54,608 nt of DNA from Desulfonatronum thioautotrophicum (GTDB lineage: Bacteria; Desulfobacterota; Desulfovibrionia; Desulfovibrionales; Desulfonatronaceae): the NCBI RefSeq assembly GCF_000934745.1, contig NZ_JYNO01000020.1:1-54608 (forward strand), given 5' to 3'. The notes under the pieces were generated by a model. It did no database searches. It was not told the origin of the DNA and saw only the letters and a program-made list of their open reading frames with translations. Position numbers and translations under genes: made by a program. Positions 34,861 to 42,582 of this stretch are shown here, piece after piece; position 1 is the stretch's first letter, and each line of letters begins with the position of its first letter.

Positions 34861-36396
34861 ATGAATCCGTTTTATTTCAATGAGGCTTGGTACTTGCAAC
34901 AGAATCCGGATGTTCTGCAGGCGCTTGAAAACGGTATGCTCTCCTCGGCCTTCGACCATTTTATAAACCATGGGATAAACGAAGGCCGATCTCCCTCACC
35001 TTTTTTTGACGAAGCCTATTACCTCAATCAGAACACAGATGTAGCGGACGCGGTTGCCAGTGGTGATATATCAGCTATTGATCACTGGATATCCTACGGT
35101 ATTGCTGAAGGACGTACCTTTTCGCCCTTCTTTGACGTTCATGAGTATCTTCAAGCCAACGAAGATGTTGCCGCTGCGGTAGAAAATGGAGACATATCCG
35201 CAATTGAGCACTGGCTTGCATACGGCATTCATGAAAATCGTGTTTCTTCTTCTGAATTTGATGCCGAATTTTACCTGGCCACCAATCCAGATGTTGCGGA
35301 GGCTATTGCAGCTGGGCTGCTGGATAATGCTCTCGAACACTACATCCTCTATGGCCAATTTGAAGGAAGAGATCCTGTTGATCCTGATCCCTCCGACGAT
35401 GACGATGATGCAGATGCAGACGCGGATGCCGATGCTGACGCTGATGCCGATGCGGACGCCGATGCCGATGCGGACGCGGATGCTGACGCGGATGCGGATG
35501 CTGACGCTGATGCCGATGCGGACGCCGATGCCGATGCGGACGCGGATGCTGACGCTGATGCCGATGCGGATGCCGATGCTGACGCGGATGCGGACGCGGA
35601 TGCTGACGCGGATGCGGATGCGGATGCTGATGCCGATGCGGATGCTGATGCCGATGCGGACGCGGATGCCGATGCGGACGCCGATGCTGACGCGGATGCG
35701 GATGCGGACGCTGATGCGGATGCGGACGCGGACGCCGACGCTGATGCGGATGCTGACGCTGATGCGGACGCGGATGCTGATGCAGACGCGGATGCCGATG
35801 CTGACGCTGACGCGGACGCCGATGCTGATGCCGATGCGGACGCCGATGCGGACGCGGATGCGGATGCTGACGCGGACGCTGATGCTGATGCGGATGCCGA
35901 TGCGGATGCTGATGCCGATGCGGACGCTGATGCCGATGCGGATGCGGATGCCGATGCTGATGCCGATGCGGACGCTGATGCGGATGCAGACGCTGATGCG
36001 GATGCAGACGCTGATGCTGATGCTGATGCTGACGCGGACGCTGACGCCGATGCGGACGCTGACGCGGATGCTGACGCGGATGCGGACGCGGACGCTGACG
36101 CCGATGCGGACGCTGACGCGGATGCTGACGCGGATGCGGATGCCGATGCTGATGCTGACGCCGATGCTGACGCGGATGCCGATGCGGATGCGGATGCCGA
36201 TGCGGACGCTGATGCTGACGCTGACGCTGATGCCGATGCGGACGCCGATGCTGACGCGGATGCGGATGCTGACGCCGATGCGGATGCTGACGCCGATGCG
36301 GATGCCGACGCCGATGCGGATGCCGATGCTGACGCGGACGCTGATGCGGACGCGGATGCTGACGCGGATGCGGATGCCGATGAACCTGAGTTCTAA
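34861..36396 (+). CDS. NPDV-repeat protein with a 324-residue poly(Asp-Ala) tail (511 aa)
   Basis: A two-part protein with no Sec signal peptide. Residues 4-170 are four copies of a ~42-residue module (YLxxNPDVxxAxxxGxxxxAxxHxxxxGxxEGR), seen as AWYLQQNPDV, AYYLNQNTDV, HEYLQANEDV and EFYLATNPDV. After a short acidic linker, residues 183-506 are 162 uninterrupted Asp-Ala dipeptides, then DEPEF and stop. The codons for Asp (GAT/GAC) and Ala (mainly GCG, GCC, GCT) vary irregularly while the peptide stays perfect. The tail carries 162 carboxylates and must be soluble and strongly anionic. The N-terminal module is shared with the giant protein (1913-13924) and the partial protein at the right edge. 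The next gene encodes an ATP-grasp enzyme and type I export genes follow. I infer a secreted or surface protein whose tail may be modified. It could instead be an unmodified calcium-binding spacer. Confidence 0.85.
   Translation: MNPFYFNEAWYLQQNPDVLQALENGMLSSAFDHFINHGINEGRSPSPFFDEAYYLNQNTDVADAVASGDISAIDHWISYGIAEGRTFSPFFDVHEYLQANEDVAAAVENGDISAIEHWLAYGIHENRVSSSEFDAEFYLATNPDVAEAIAAGLLDNALEHYILYGQFEGRDPVDPDPSDDDDDADADADADADADADADADADADADADADADADADADADADADADADADADADADADADADADADADADADADADADADADADADADADADADADADADADADADADADADADADADADADADADADADADADADADADADADADADADADADADADADADADADADADADADADADADADADADADADADADADADADADADADADADADADADADADADADADADADADADADADADADADADADADADADADADADADADADADADADADADADADADADADADADADADADADADADADADADADADADADADADADADADEPEF
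35407..36378 (+). repeat. 162-unit hexanucleotide repeat GAYGCN encoding Asp-Ala
   Basis: 972 bp of GAY-GCN units in one frame. Third positions differ from unit to unit, and longer mosaics recur (for example GATGCGGACGCCGATGC), which suggests growth by unequal exchange plus synonymous drift. No interruption at the protein level is seen. Long open frames in other frames here are by-products of the repeat. Confidence 0.9.
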
Positions 36397-36423
36397 TAGT
36401 GAACTTCAAGTTTCCAAGAACAA

Positions 36424-36456
36424 CCCCCTGCTTCAAAAGAGGCGGGGGGGTTTTTT
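36424..36456 (+). terminator. Rho-independent terminator after the Asp-Ala protein gene
   Basis: CCCCC-TG-CTTC pairs imperfectly with GAGG-C-GGGGG around an AAAA loop, followed by six Ts. It separates the Asp-Ala gene from the ATP-grasp gene 85 bp downstream, so the substrate could be made in excess over the enzyme by partial readthrough. Confidence 0.75.
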
Positions 36457-36481
36457 ATGAGGTTTGTGAAGGAACTCCGTG

Positions 36482-39400
36482 ATGTCGATATCCAGTTTGC
36501 TTGTTCGCGCACGCACCTTGGCGGCCAAACGCGTGTGCTCCTTTACGGCGGAGCAGTGCGTGCTCTTCTTTTCCCTGTGCGACGGCACAAAACCCGCCAC
36601 AGTGCTCCGCGCCGCGGGCGTTGATTTTGCCAAGGCCTGGCAAGTGGGCGAGGCGCTCTGTCTGCAGGAAATCCAGCAGCGAAAGTTTGCCGTGATCTGG
36701 CTGCGCGTGGATTGGCCCACCAGCGTCGAACCGGTTACCTGGGAAGGGCTGGCAAGACGGCTGGGTCGCGTGAAGCGTAATTATTTCCGCTTTGGACTGG
36801 CGTTTGATGCGGCATTTGAATTCGCCTTGCTGGAGTCGGAACTCAATGCCAATGCGATGCTGTACCCGATGACCGACCATCCTGCCGCGAGTCTTCACGA
36901 GAGAAATTTCCGTCACTACGTCGAGAAGCGTTTTGGTAAAAAGGCAGCACTTGACCTGGCACCGCGGCGAACAGTCTATCTTTTTGCACATGAAGGGATT
37001 TTCGTTACAAATGACGGCAGTCTGGCTTCCCTGCCTGGCGGCTGCGAGATTGTTTTACCCGGTCCGGAAAGTACGCGGTCGATATGGCGGCACCCGTCCT
37101 GTCTCAACTCCGGGCGGCGGCAATTGAACCGTCTGCGTACCGGGCAGGTGCTTGCGCTTATCGAGCAAGGAGCTGGCTTTCTGGCCCGCCAAGTCAATCC
37201 GGATGGACAGTTCAACTATGGATATTTTCCCTGCTTTGGGCGTTCCATTCCAACATACAATAGTCTTCGCCACGCCAGCAGCATCTACTCGATGCTTGAG
37301 GCTTGGGAACTGACAAGGGATGAAAAGCTGATCGAAGCGATCCGGCGTGCGCTCGGGTATCTCGAGACGACCCTGATCCGGCATTATCCCCAGTCCAACG
37401 GTTCGACGCCGGCCTACACCGTGGACACCATCACCAGCGAGATAAAACTTGGAGCGAACGGGGTGAGCCTGCTCGCATTGGTGAAATACGACGAACTCAC
37501 GGGCGACGCGCGTTACCGTTCGCTGATGGAAAGGTTGGCGCTGGGCATCTTGCGCATGCAGGACCCGGACAGCGGCCGGTTCGTGCATGTGCTCAACGCC
37601 GAGGATCTTTCGGTGAAACAGGCTTTCCGAATCATATATTACGACGGCGAGGCGGTTTTCGGACTGTTGCGCCTGTATGGGCTGACCCAGGATGCACGCT
37701 GGCTGGCGACGGCCGAAAGGGCCTTCGACTCTTTTCTGCGTTCTGATCACTGGCGGCATCACGACCATTGGCTGGCATATGCGGCCAATGAACTGACGCG
37801 CCATCGCCCTGAGGAAAAATACTTCCGCTTCGGGGTGCGCAACATTGCCGGACACCTGGATTTCATCCTCCAGCGCGAAACCACCTACCCCACGCTTCTC
37901 GAGCTGGCGATGGCGTTCCTGGACATGTTGCGGCGCATCGAATCAGATCATCCCGATATGCGTCCCGTGCTCAAGGAACTGGACCGGGACAAACTCATCC
38001 GCGCCCTGAACCACCGCGCTCATTATCTGCTGAACGGTTTTTTCTGGCCAGAATTGGCAATGTATTTTGCCCAGCCCAACATCCTTGTCGGCAGCTTCTT
38101 CATTCGCCACCATGCTTTCCGAGTGCGCATCGACGACGTTGAACACTACATCTCAGGATATGCGGCGTATTTGAAGATGCTTCAGGATCAGGCAGGATAC
38201 CACGTCCTGGGGATGCCGGTTGCAAGAGCGCCTGATCCTGCGCCTCTTGCGGGCATCCCGGGACCGCCCCTCGTTTCGGTTCCACCTGCGTCGCCTCATG
38301 AAGGAGCCTTGCAGGTGGATCACGCCGCCGTTGGGCTGCTGATGTATCCTTCCCAACCACGTGGATTCCTGGAAGTGAATACCTATGCCCGGAAAGCCGC
38401 TGACAGCGGGGTTTCCGTCGTCTATTTCTCCTACCGGGCGATGATGATTTCCGCCGGCCGCATCCAGGGCTACCGCTACGAATCCGGACGTTGGCGACAC
38501 GGGTGGCATCCGCTGCCGGCCGTGATCGACAATGCACCGCCGCGAACCTCGGACGAAAACCAATGGTTCAACCATCTCTCCTCCTTCGCGTACCTCACAT
38601 GCCACAAACTTGGCGGAAAGGAGATCACGACGTCACGGCTTGCCGAGGACTCCCGCACCAGGGAGTACGTCATTCCCTCCGCTCCGCTCACCATGGCGAA
38701 CGTCCAGGCTTTTTTGGAGTCGGAGGACGCCGTTGTGGTCAAGCCTTACCGCTCGAACCGTGGACGCAACGTGTTTCTGCTGCGGCGATTCACTGATGGC
38801 CGTGTGGAAATGACCACCAATGATGAACAACGTTTGCTCGATGTCGAGGCGTTTGAAGAATTCGTTGCCGGGCGAGCGTCCGGAACGTGGATGGTCCAGA
38901 GCTATGTCGCCTCCATTGACGCCCAGGGCAGAGCGTTTGACGTGCGCCTGCCCATCTTCCGCGGTGCGAACGGCGCATGGCACGTTGCCCGTGCCTATGC
39001 CCGCCGCGGAGCCAACCCGGTCACTTCGAACCTTGCCACCGGCGGCAGGGCCGAGGATGCAGCGGCGTTTTTGGCGGATATCCATTCAGAACAGAAGGCC
39101 GAGGAAATCGTTAACCGCCTTGCAGCATCAGCTTCCCAGGTTGCTGAAGTTTTGCAGGAAACCTATCCATTCGTCATCGACGCCCTGGGATGCGACTATG
39201 GCATTGCCGATGGTAATATTTATCTCTTCGAAGTGAATCCATACCCGGGGATCAAGGGTTGTCTTGAAGAAGCCACGGACATAAAGCTGGCTTTCCATCG
39301 CTCACTGCTCGACGTCCTGCGCCATTGCCCCGGACAGCCGCCGCGTGGCGTTGCCGAATGGTGTCGCGCTTTGTCCCAACCGGGCGTGGATCGATGCGCG

Positions 39401-41821
39401 CCCTCTGCCGAAACCGAACTCTCCTCACCCCGGACACCGCCCATTGAAGCTGCGACCGAAAGGAATCAGGCGCTTCTTCGCCGGATCATGGAGCGCGGCG
39501 AGAATGATTTCTCACGTTCTCCTTTTCTTAAAAAGGGCCGGGGCAATCCGGTCTATGCCGTCATTTCCCATGAAGCCCGACAGCGAGGATGGCGAATGAA
39601 GATTCATGCGAACACGCATGTCGAAATCTGGGACGATGACGGGCTTCTGGCAGTTTTTTCGCCCAATTCCCCGAACCTTTCTCTGGCAACGCGCAGGATG
39701 GCGAATAATAAGCAGCGGACCAGGCACGTTTTGTCACGGGCAGGCGTGCCGACGCCGTCCGGCCGGGTGTTTACGGATCGCGACCAGGCGCTGGAATACT
39801 TCCTGGCGAGGCAAGGCCCTCAGGTGGTGAAGCCGGTAAGCGGCTCGGGCGGAAAAGGGGTGATGGCCGGCATTCGGGACGAGGCGGCGTTTGTCGCGGC
39901 CTGGAATGCCGTATCTGCCTACCGCAAGAAAATCATTGTCGAGGATTTTGTTGTTGGCGACGAGGTCCGGCTGATGGTTCTGGGAGGAGAACTTATTGCC
40001 GCGGTCTGTCGGTTGCCCGCGTATGTAATTGGCGATGGTCGGCGCTCCATTCGGGAACTGGTGGCCCAGAAAAATCTGCAAAGGCGCGACAACCCACTTT
40101 TGCGCGTCTACCCCTTGAAGTCTTTCGACTTTCTGACACGGCTGAGCCGTCGCTCGCTGGATGATATCCCCAAACAGGGCGAATACGTGCGTCTGGCCTC
40201 GGCCTCCAATGTGGGAAGAGGGGGCGAGGTTGTCAGTCTGATGCATGATTTGCACCCTTCCTTCCATGAACTGGCTCGCAAGGCGTTCTTCGCCCTCCCT
40301 GGCGCAACCCAGCTGGGCCTGGATGTCATTGCGCGTGATTTCACGGCTGATGCCGTTGCCGACAATGCCGTGGTCATCGAAGTCAATTGCGATCCCGGAA
40401 TCGGAACGCCCCGCTTCGCGGCATTTGGACCACCGGCTGAAAAGATCGCGGCCAAACTGCTGGATTTCACCGCCCGGCAAGCCGAAGAAAAGCGGGCACG
40501 GGAGACGCACTCCACGGCGCCGAAAATTGTTCCCGCCCCACCATGCACTCCGGCATGCCGCGGCGGATCTTTTCCCCGCGGTTTTGCGGAACAGGTGCGC
40601 ATTCTGCGCCGGGCGGCCCATGCGCGAGGCTTTGAGGTCGACATCGTGGATGCTGATCTGACCATTATTCGTTCAGCCGGTCAGAGGCGCCTCTTTTACA
40701 AGGGCATGCCCGACGGCCTGCTGAGCGCTACATACCGGGCGACGCGAGAGTGGGCATGGTCCAGGCGGTTGCTGACGCAGGCGGGCATAAATACGCCCAG
40801 GGGCGATATTTTCGCATCGGAGGCGATGAACGAAGCATGGGCGTTCGCGGGTGAACTGGGATTGCCGGTTGTCGTGAAGCCGGGGGCCGTTTTGAACGGA
40901 AAAGGGATTTCCAGCCACGTCCGTGACCGGAAGCATTTCGAAATTGCCTGGAAGTACGCGGGTTCGGGCAAGAATCCGAAAATCATCGTTGAAACCTGTC
41001 ACGAGGGAAATGACTATCGCCTGGTGGTGGCGGGTCAGAGCCTGGTGGCAGCCGCGCGGCGCATTCCCGCGCATGTGACGGGCGACGGCGAGCACTCCAT
41101 TGAAGAGCTGGTGGCGTTGAATAACGCACGGCGCACCGCAAACCCATACCACTGCGCCAGGCCGCTCGTCCTGACGCCGCCGATCCTGCTCCATCTGCGG
41201 AACATGGAGCTGACACCGGCAACCGTGTTGCCGAAGGGCCGGCGCATCATGCTGCAATTGGCGGCCAATATCGAATCCGGAGTAGAATGTGTCGACGTCG
41301 TCGACCAGGTTCATCCCGGCTGGGCTGAAAGAGCCGTCGCGGCACGCCGGGCCGTATACGACCCGCCTCATGTCGGCCTTGATCTGGTAGCCGAAGATAT
41401 CAGGTTGCCGCCGGATCAACAGCGCTGGGTCATCACCGCGGTCAACGCCGATCCGGATTTGGGGATCCATCATTTTCCCATGCGAGGCAAGCCCCGCGAT
41501 GTGGCAGGGACGGTGCTGGACCATCTGTTCGGCCCTGGAAAAGCACCTCAGCAAGCGGCCGTGTTGCTGACCATCCGCGGCAAGGTGCAGGGGGTGGGCT
41601 ATCGGCAATGGGCCTGGAAGGCCGCCCATTTGCGCGGCTTGCGTGGCTGGGTGCGCAACCGTGAAGACGGGGCCGTGGCAATTCTGGTCGCGGGGTCTTC
41701 CGTCGCGGTTCATGATGTGGAGGCGCGGTTGCGGGTTGGGCCGCGAAAATGCAAGGTGACGCATGTGGATACGGAGCCTTGGACCGGGACGATTCCAGAT
41801 GGGTTTGAGATAGTGCATTGA
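36482..41821 (+). CDS. Multidomain amidoligase-like enzyme: alpha/alpha toroid, three ATP-grasp domains, acylphosphatase (1779 aa)
   Basis: Domains in order: an N-terminal domain (1 to ~215) shared in outline with the protein at 45693-47522; a helical (alpha/alpha)6-toroid-like domain (~225-570); a YheC/YheD-like ATP-grasp (~612-947) with VVVKPYRSNRGRNV and FEVNPYPGIKG; a cyanophycin-synthetase-like ATP-grasp (~1022-1332) with VVKPVSGSGGKGV, RLPAYVIGDGRRSI and VIEVNCDPGIG; a second such domain (~1365-1690) with VVVKPGAVLNGKGI but ITAVNADPDLG, so the metal-binding Glu is missing; and an acylphosphatase (~1692-1779) with GKVQGVGYRQWAWKAA and GWVRNREDG. ATP-grasp enzymes activate carboxylates as acyl phosphates and join them to amines. 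Cyanophycin synthetase does this to Asp side chains. The gene follows the Asp-Ala polymer gene, so I infer that this polymer is the substrate. AAGGA lies eight bases before the ATG at 36482; a GTG at 36479 is equally possible. Confidence 0.85.
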   Translation: MSISSLLVRARTLAAKRVCSFTAEQCVLFFSLCDGTKPATVLRAAGVDFAKAWQVGEALCLQEIQQRKFAVIWLRVDWPTSVEPVTWEGLARRLGRVKRNYFRFGLAFDAAFEFALLESELNANAMLYPMTDHPAASLHERNFRHYVEKRFGKKAALDLAPRRTVYLFAHEGIFVTNDGSLASLPGGCEIVLPGPESTRSIWRHPSCLNSGRRQLNRLRTGQVLALIEQGAGFLARQVNPDGQFNYGYFPCFGRSIPTYNSLRHASSIYSMLEAWELTRDEKLIEAIRRALGYLETTLIRHYPQSNGSTPAYTVDTITSEIKLGANGVSLLALVKYDELTGDARYRSLMERLALGILRMQDPDSGRFVHVLNAEDLSVKQAFRIIYYDGEAVFGLLRLYGLTQDARWLATAERAFDSFLRSDHWRHHDHWLAYAANELTRHRPEEKYFRFGVRNIAGHLDFILQRETTYPTLLELAMAFLDMLRRIESDHPDMRPVLKELDRDKLIRALNHRAHYLLNGFFWPELAMYFAQPNILVGSFFIRHHAFRVRIDDVEHYISGYAAYLKMLQDQAGYHVLGMPVARAPDPAPLAGIPGPPLVSVPPASPHEGALQVDHAAVGLLMYPSQPRGFLEVNTYARKAADSGVSVVYFSYRAMMISAGRIQGYRYESGRWRHGWHPLPAVIDNAPPRTSDENQWFNHLSSFAYLTCHKLGGKEITTSRLAEDSRTREYVIPSAPLTMANVQAFLESEDAVVVKPYRSNRGRNVFLLRRFTDGRVEMTTNDEQRLLDVEAFEEFVAGRASGTWMVQSYVASIDAQGRAFDVRLPIFRGANGAWHVARAYARRGANPVTSNLATGGRAEDAAAFLADIHSEQKAEEIVNRLAASASQVAEVLQETYPFVIDALGCDYGIADGNIYLFEVNPYPGIKGCLEEATDIKLAFHRSLLDVLRHCPGQPPRGVAEWCRALSQPGVDRCAPSAETELSSPRTPPIEAATERNQALLRRIMERGENDFSRSPFLKKGRGNPVYAVISHEARQRGWRMKIHANTHVEIWDDDGLLAVFSPNSPNLSLATRRMANNKQRTRHVLSRAGVPTPSGRVFTDRDQALEYFLARQGPQVVKPVSGSGGKGVMAGIRDEAAFVAAWNAVSAYRKKIIVEDFVVGDEVRLMVLGGELIAAVCRLPAYVIGDGRRSIRELVAQKNLQRRDNPLLRVYPLKSFDFLTRLSRRSLDDIPKQGEYVRLASASNVGRGGEVVSLMHDLHPSFHELARKAFFALPGATQLGLDVIARDFTADAVADNAVVIEVNCDPGIGTPRFAAFGPPAEKIAAKLLDFTARQAEEKRARETHSTAPKIVPAPPCTPACRGGSFPRGFAEQVRILRRAAHARGFEVDIVDADLTIIRSAGQRRLFYKGMPDGLLSATYRATREWAWSRRLLTQAGINTPRGDIFASEAMNEAWAFAGELGLPVVVKPGAVLNGKGISSHVRDRKHFEIAWKYAGSGKNPKIIVETCHEGNDYRLVVAGQSLVAAARRIPAHVTGDGEHSIEELVALNNARRTANPYHCARPLVLTPPILLHLRNMELTPATVLPKGRRIMLQLAANIESGVECVDVVDQVHPGWAERAVAARRAVYDPPHVGLDLVAEDIRLPPDQQRWVITAVNADPDLGIHHFPMRGKPRDVAGTVLDHLFGPGKAPQQAAVLLTIRGKVQGVGYRQWAWKAAHLRGLRGWVRNREDGAVAILVAGSSVAVHDVEARLRVGPRKCKVTHVDTEPWTGTIPDGFEIVH

Positions 41822-42197
41822 GGCGCCGGAAGCAGTCGAGCCCTGTCGACGCCGCTGGTGCCCGCACCCGGTTTGTTTTCTCTGGCCTATCCCCCCTTTT
41901 CTCCCCATCCGGCATATTCTCCCCCCCCTTCCCCGGAACCCTTTTGACAAAAGAAAGCGGGCAATATATTGACCTCTCATGTGGTTCAACACGGCACGGC
42001 GCCGGACAAAAAAGGCCGAAGCCTTTAGGCGATTTCCGGGATCAGATGTACCCAGAAATCGCCCCCTCACCCCAAACCTCTCCCATTGGGAGAGGGCGGC
42101 GAAGGGAGTCTTTATTTATGGAAATCACCTTGGTCGACCGGTTTTACCGTCATAATGCCCCACCCTTTGCGATCTATGACCCCCAAGGAACGACGTC
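41822..42197. other. Intergenic region upstream of the type I secretion genes
   Basis: About 375 bp. It contains a candidate promoter and a common CCCTCACCCC/GGGAGAGGG-type repeat near 42061-42100. No gene was found. AAGGA at 42185-42189 serves the downstream small gene. Confidence 0.5.
41944..41972 (+). promoter_or_regulatory. Candidate sigma-70 promoter for the type I secretion genes
   Basis: A perfect TTGACA is followed after 17 bp by TATTGA (or TATATT with 15 bp). It lies about 225 bp upstream of the gene at 42198. Confidence 0.45.
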
Positions 42198-42566
42198 ATG
42201 CACTTTCGTGAACGACAAAACGTGATCCAGATTATCCGGACGGTTTATGACCCCGGAAAGAAGCGCGGCAGGCAAAAACTGGTCGGCTCCATCCCCAAAA
42301 AGGATCTGAAGGTTCCCGAGGACGTGCTCAAAAACTGCTCGGAAGAAGAGTTGCTGGAGATTGAGAAGCGGATCGAGCGGTTCAGGGCGTTTCAGGACTT
42401 TGAACTGGCGTATATTGCCAAGAAATTGCCCTTGAATCTGTCCATGGCCGAGGAATGGTTCCGCGCCAATGCCGGCAGCGATGAAGCCAGGGATCTGGCG
42501 GAAGAACTCGCGGGCCGAATCCGGCAGTTCAAGGTGTTCCTGAAAAAACAGGGTCTCCTGACCTGA
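42198..42566 (+). CDS. Small hypothetical protein upstream of the type I secretion genes (122 aa)
   Basis: Function not recognised. It starts MHFRERQNVIQIIRTVYDPG, continues with RGRQKLVGSIPKKDLKVPED and ends in a helical, charged part (EELLEIEKRIERFRAF, AEEWFRANAGSDEARDLAEE). There is no signal peptide, membrane segment or cysteine. AAGGA is eight bases upstream of the ATG. It is 16 bp ahead of the ABC transporter gene, so it is probably co-transcribed. The basic N-terminus followed by helices would suit a nucleic-acid-binding or adaptor protein, but this is a guess. Confidence 0.7.
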   Translation: MHFRERQNVIQIIRTVYDPGKKRGRQKLVGSIPKKDLKVPEDVLKNCSEEELLEIEKRIERFRAFQDFELAYIAKKLPLNLSMAEEWFRANAGSDEARDLAEELAGRIRQFKVFLKKQGLLT

Positions 42567-42582
42567 AGGCGGGTGAGCGCTC

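Noticed and set aside
35407-36378. Possible CRISPR array or simple microsatellite
   Set aside because: There are no spacers, the units are contiguous hexamers and the reading frame is kept throughout.
35303-36436. Minus-strand His/Pro/Arg/Gln-rich frame over the Asp-Ala tract
   Set aside because: It is the reverse-strand reading of the same hexanucleotide repeat, with no start signal or domain.
35186-36460. Plus-strand frame of Met/Arg/Thr/Leu/Pro repeats over the Asp-Ala tract
   Set aside because: It is an off-frame reading of the GAYGCN repeat. The Asp-Ala frame has a ribosome-binding site and a folded N-terminal module.
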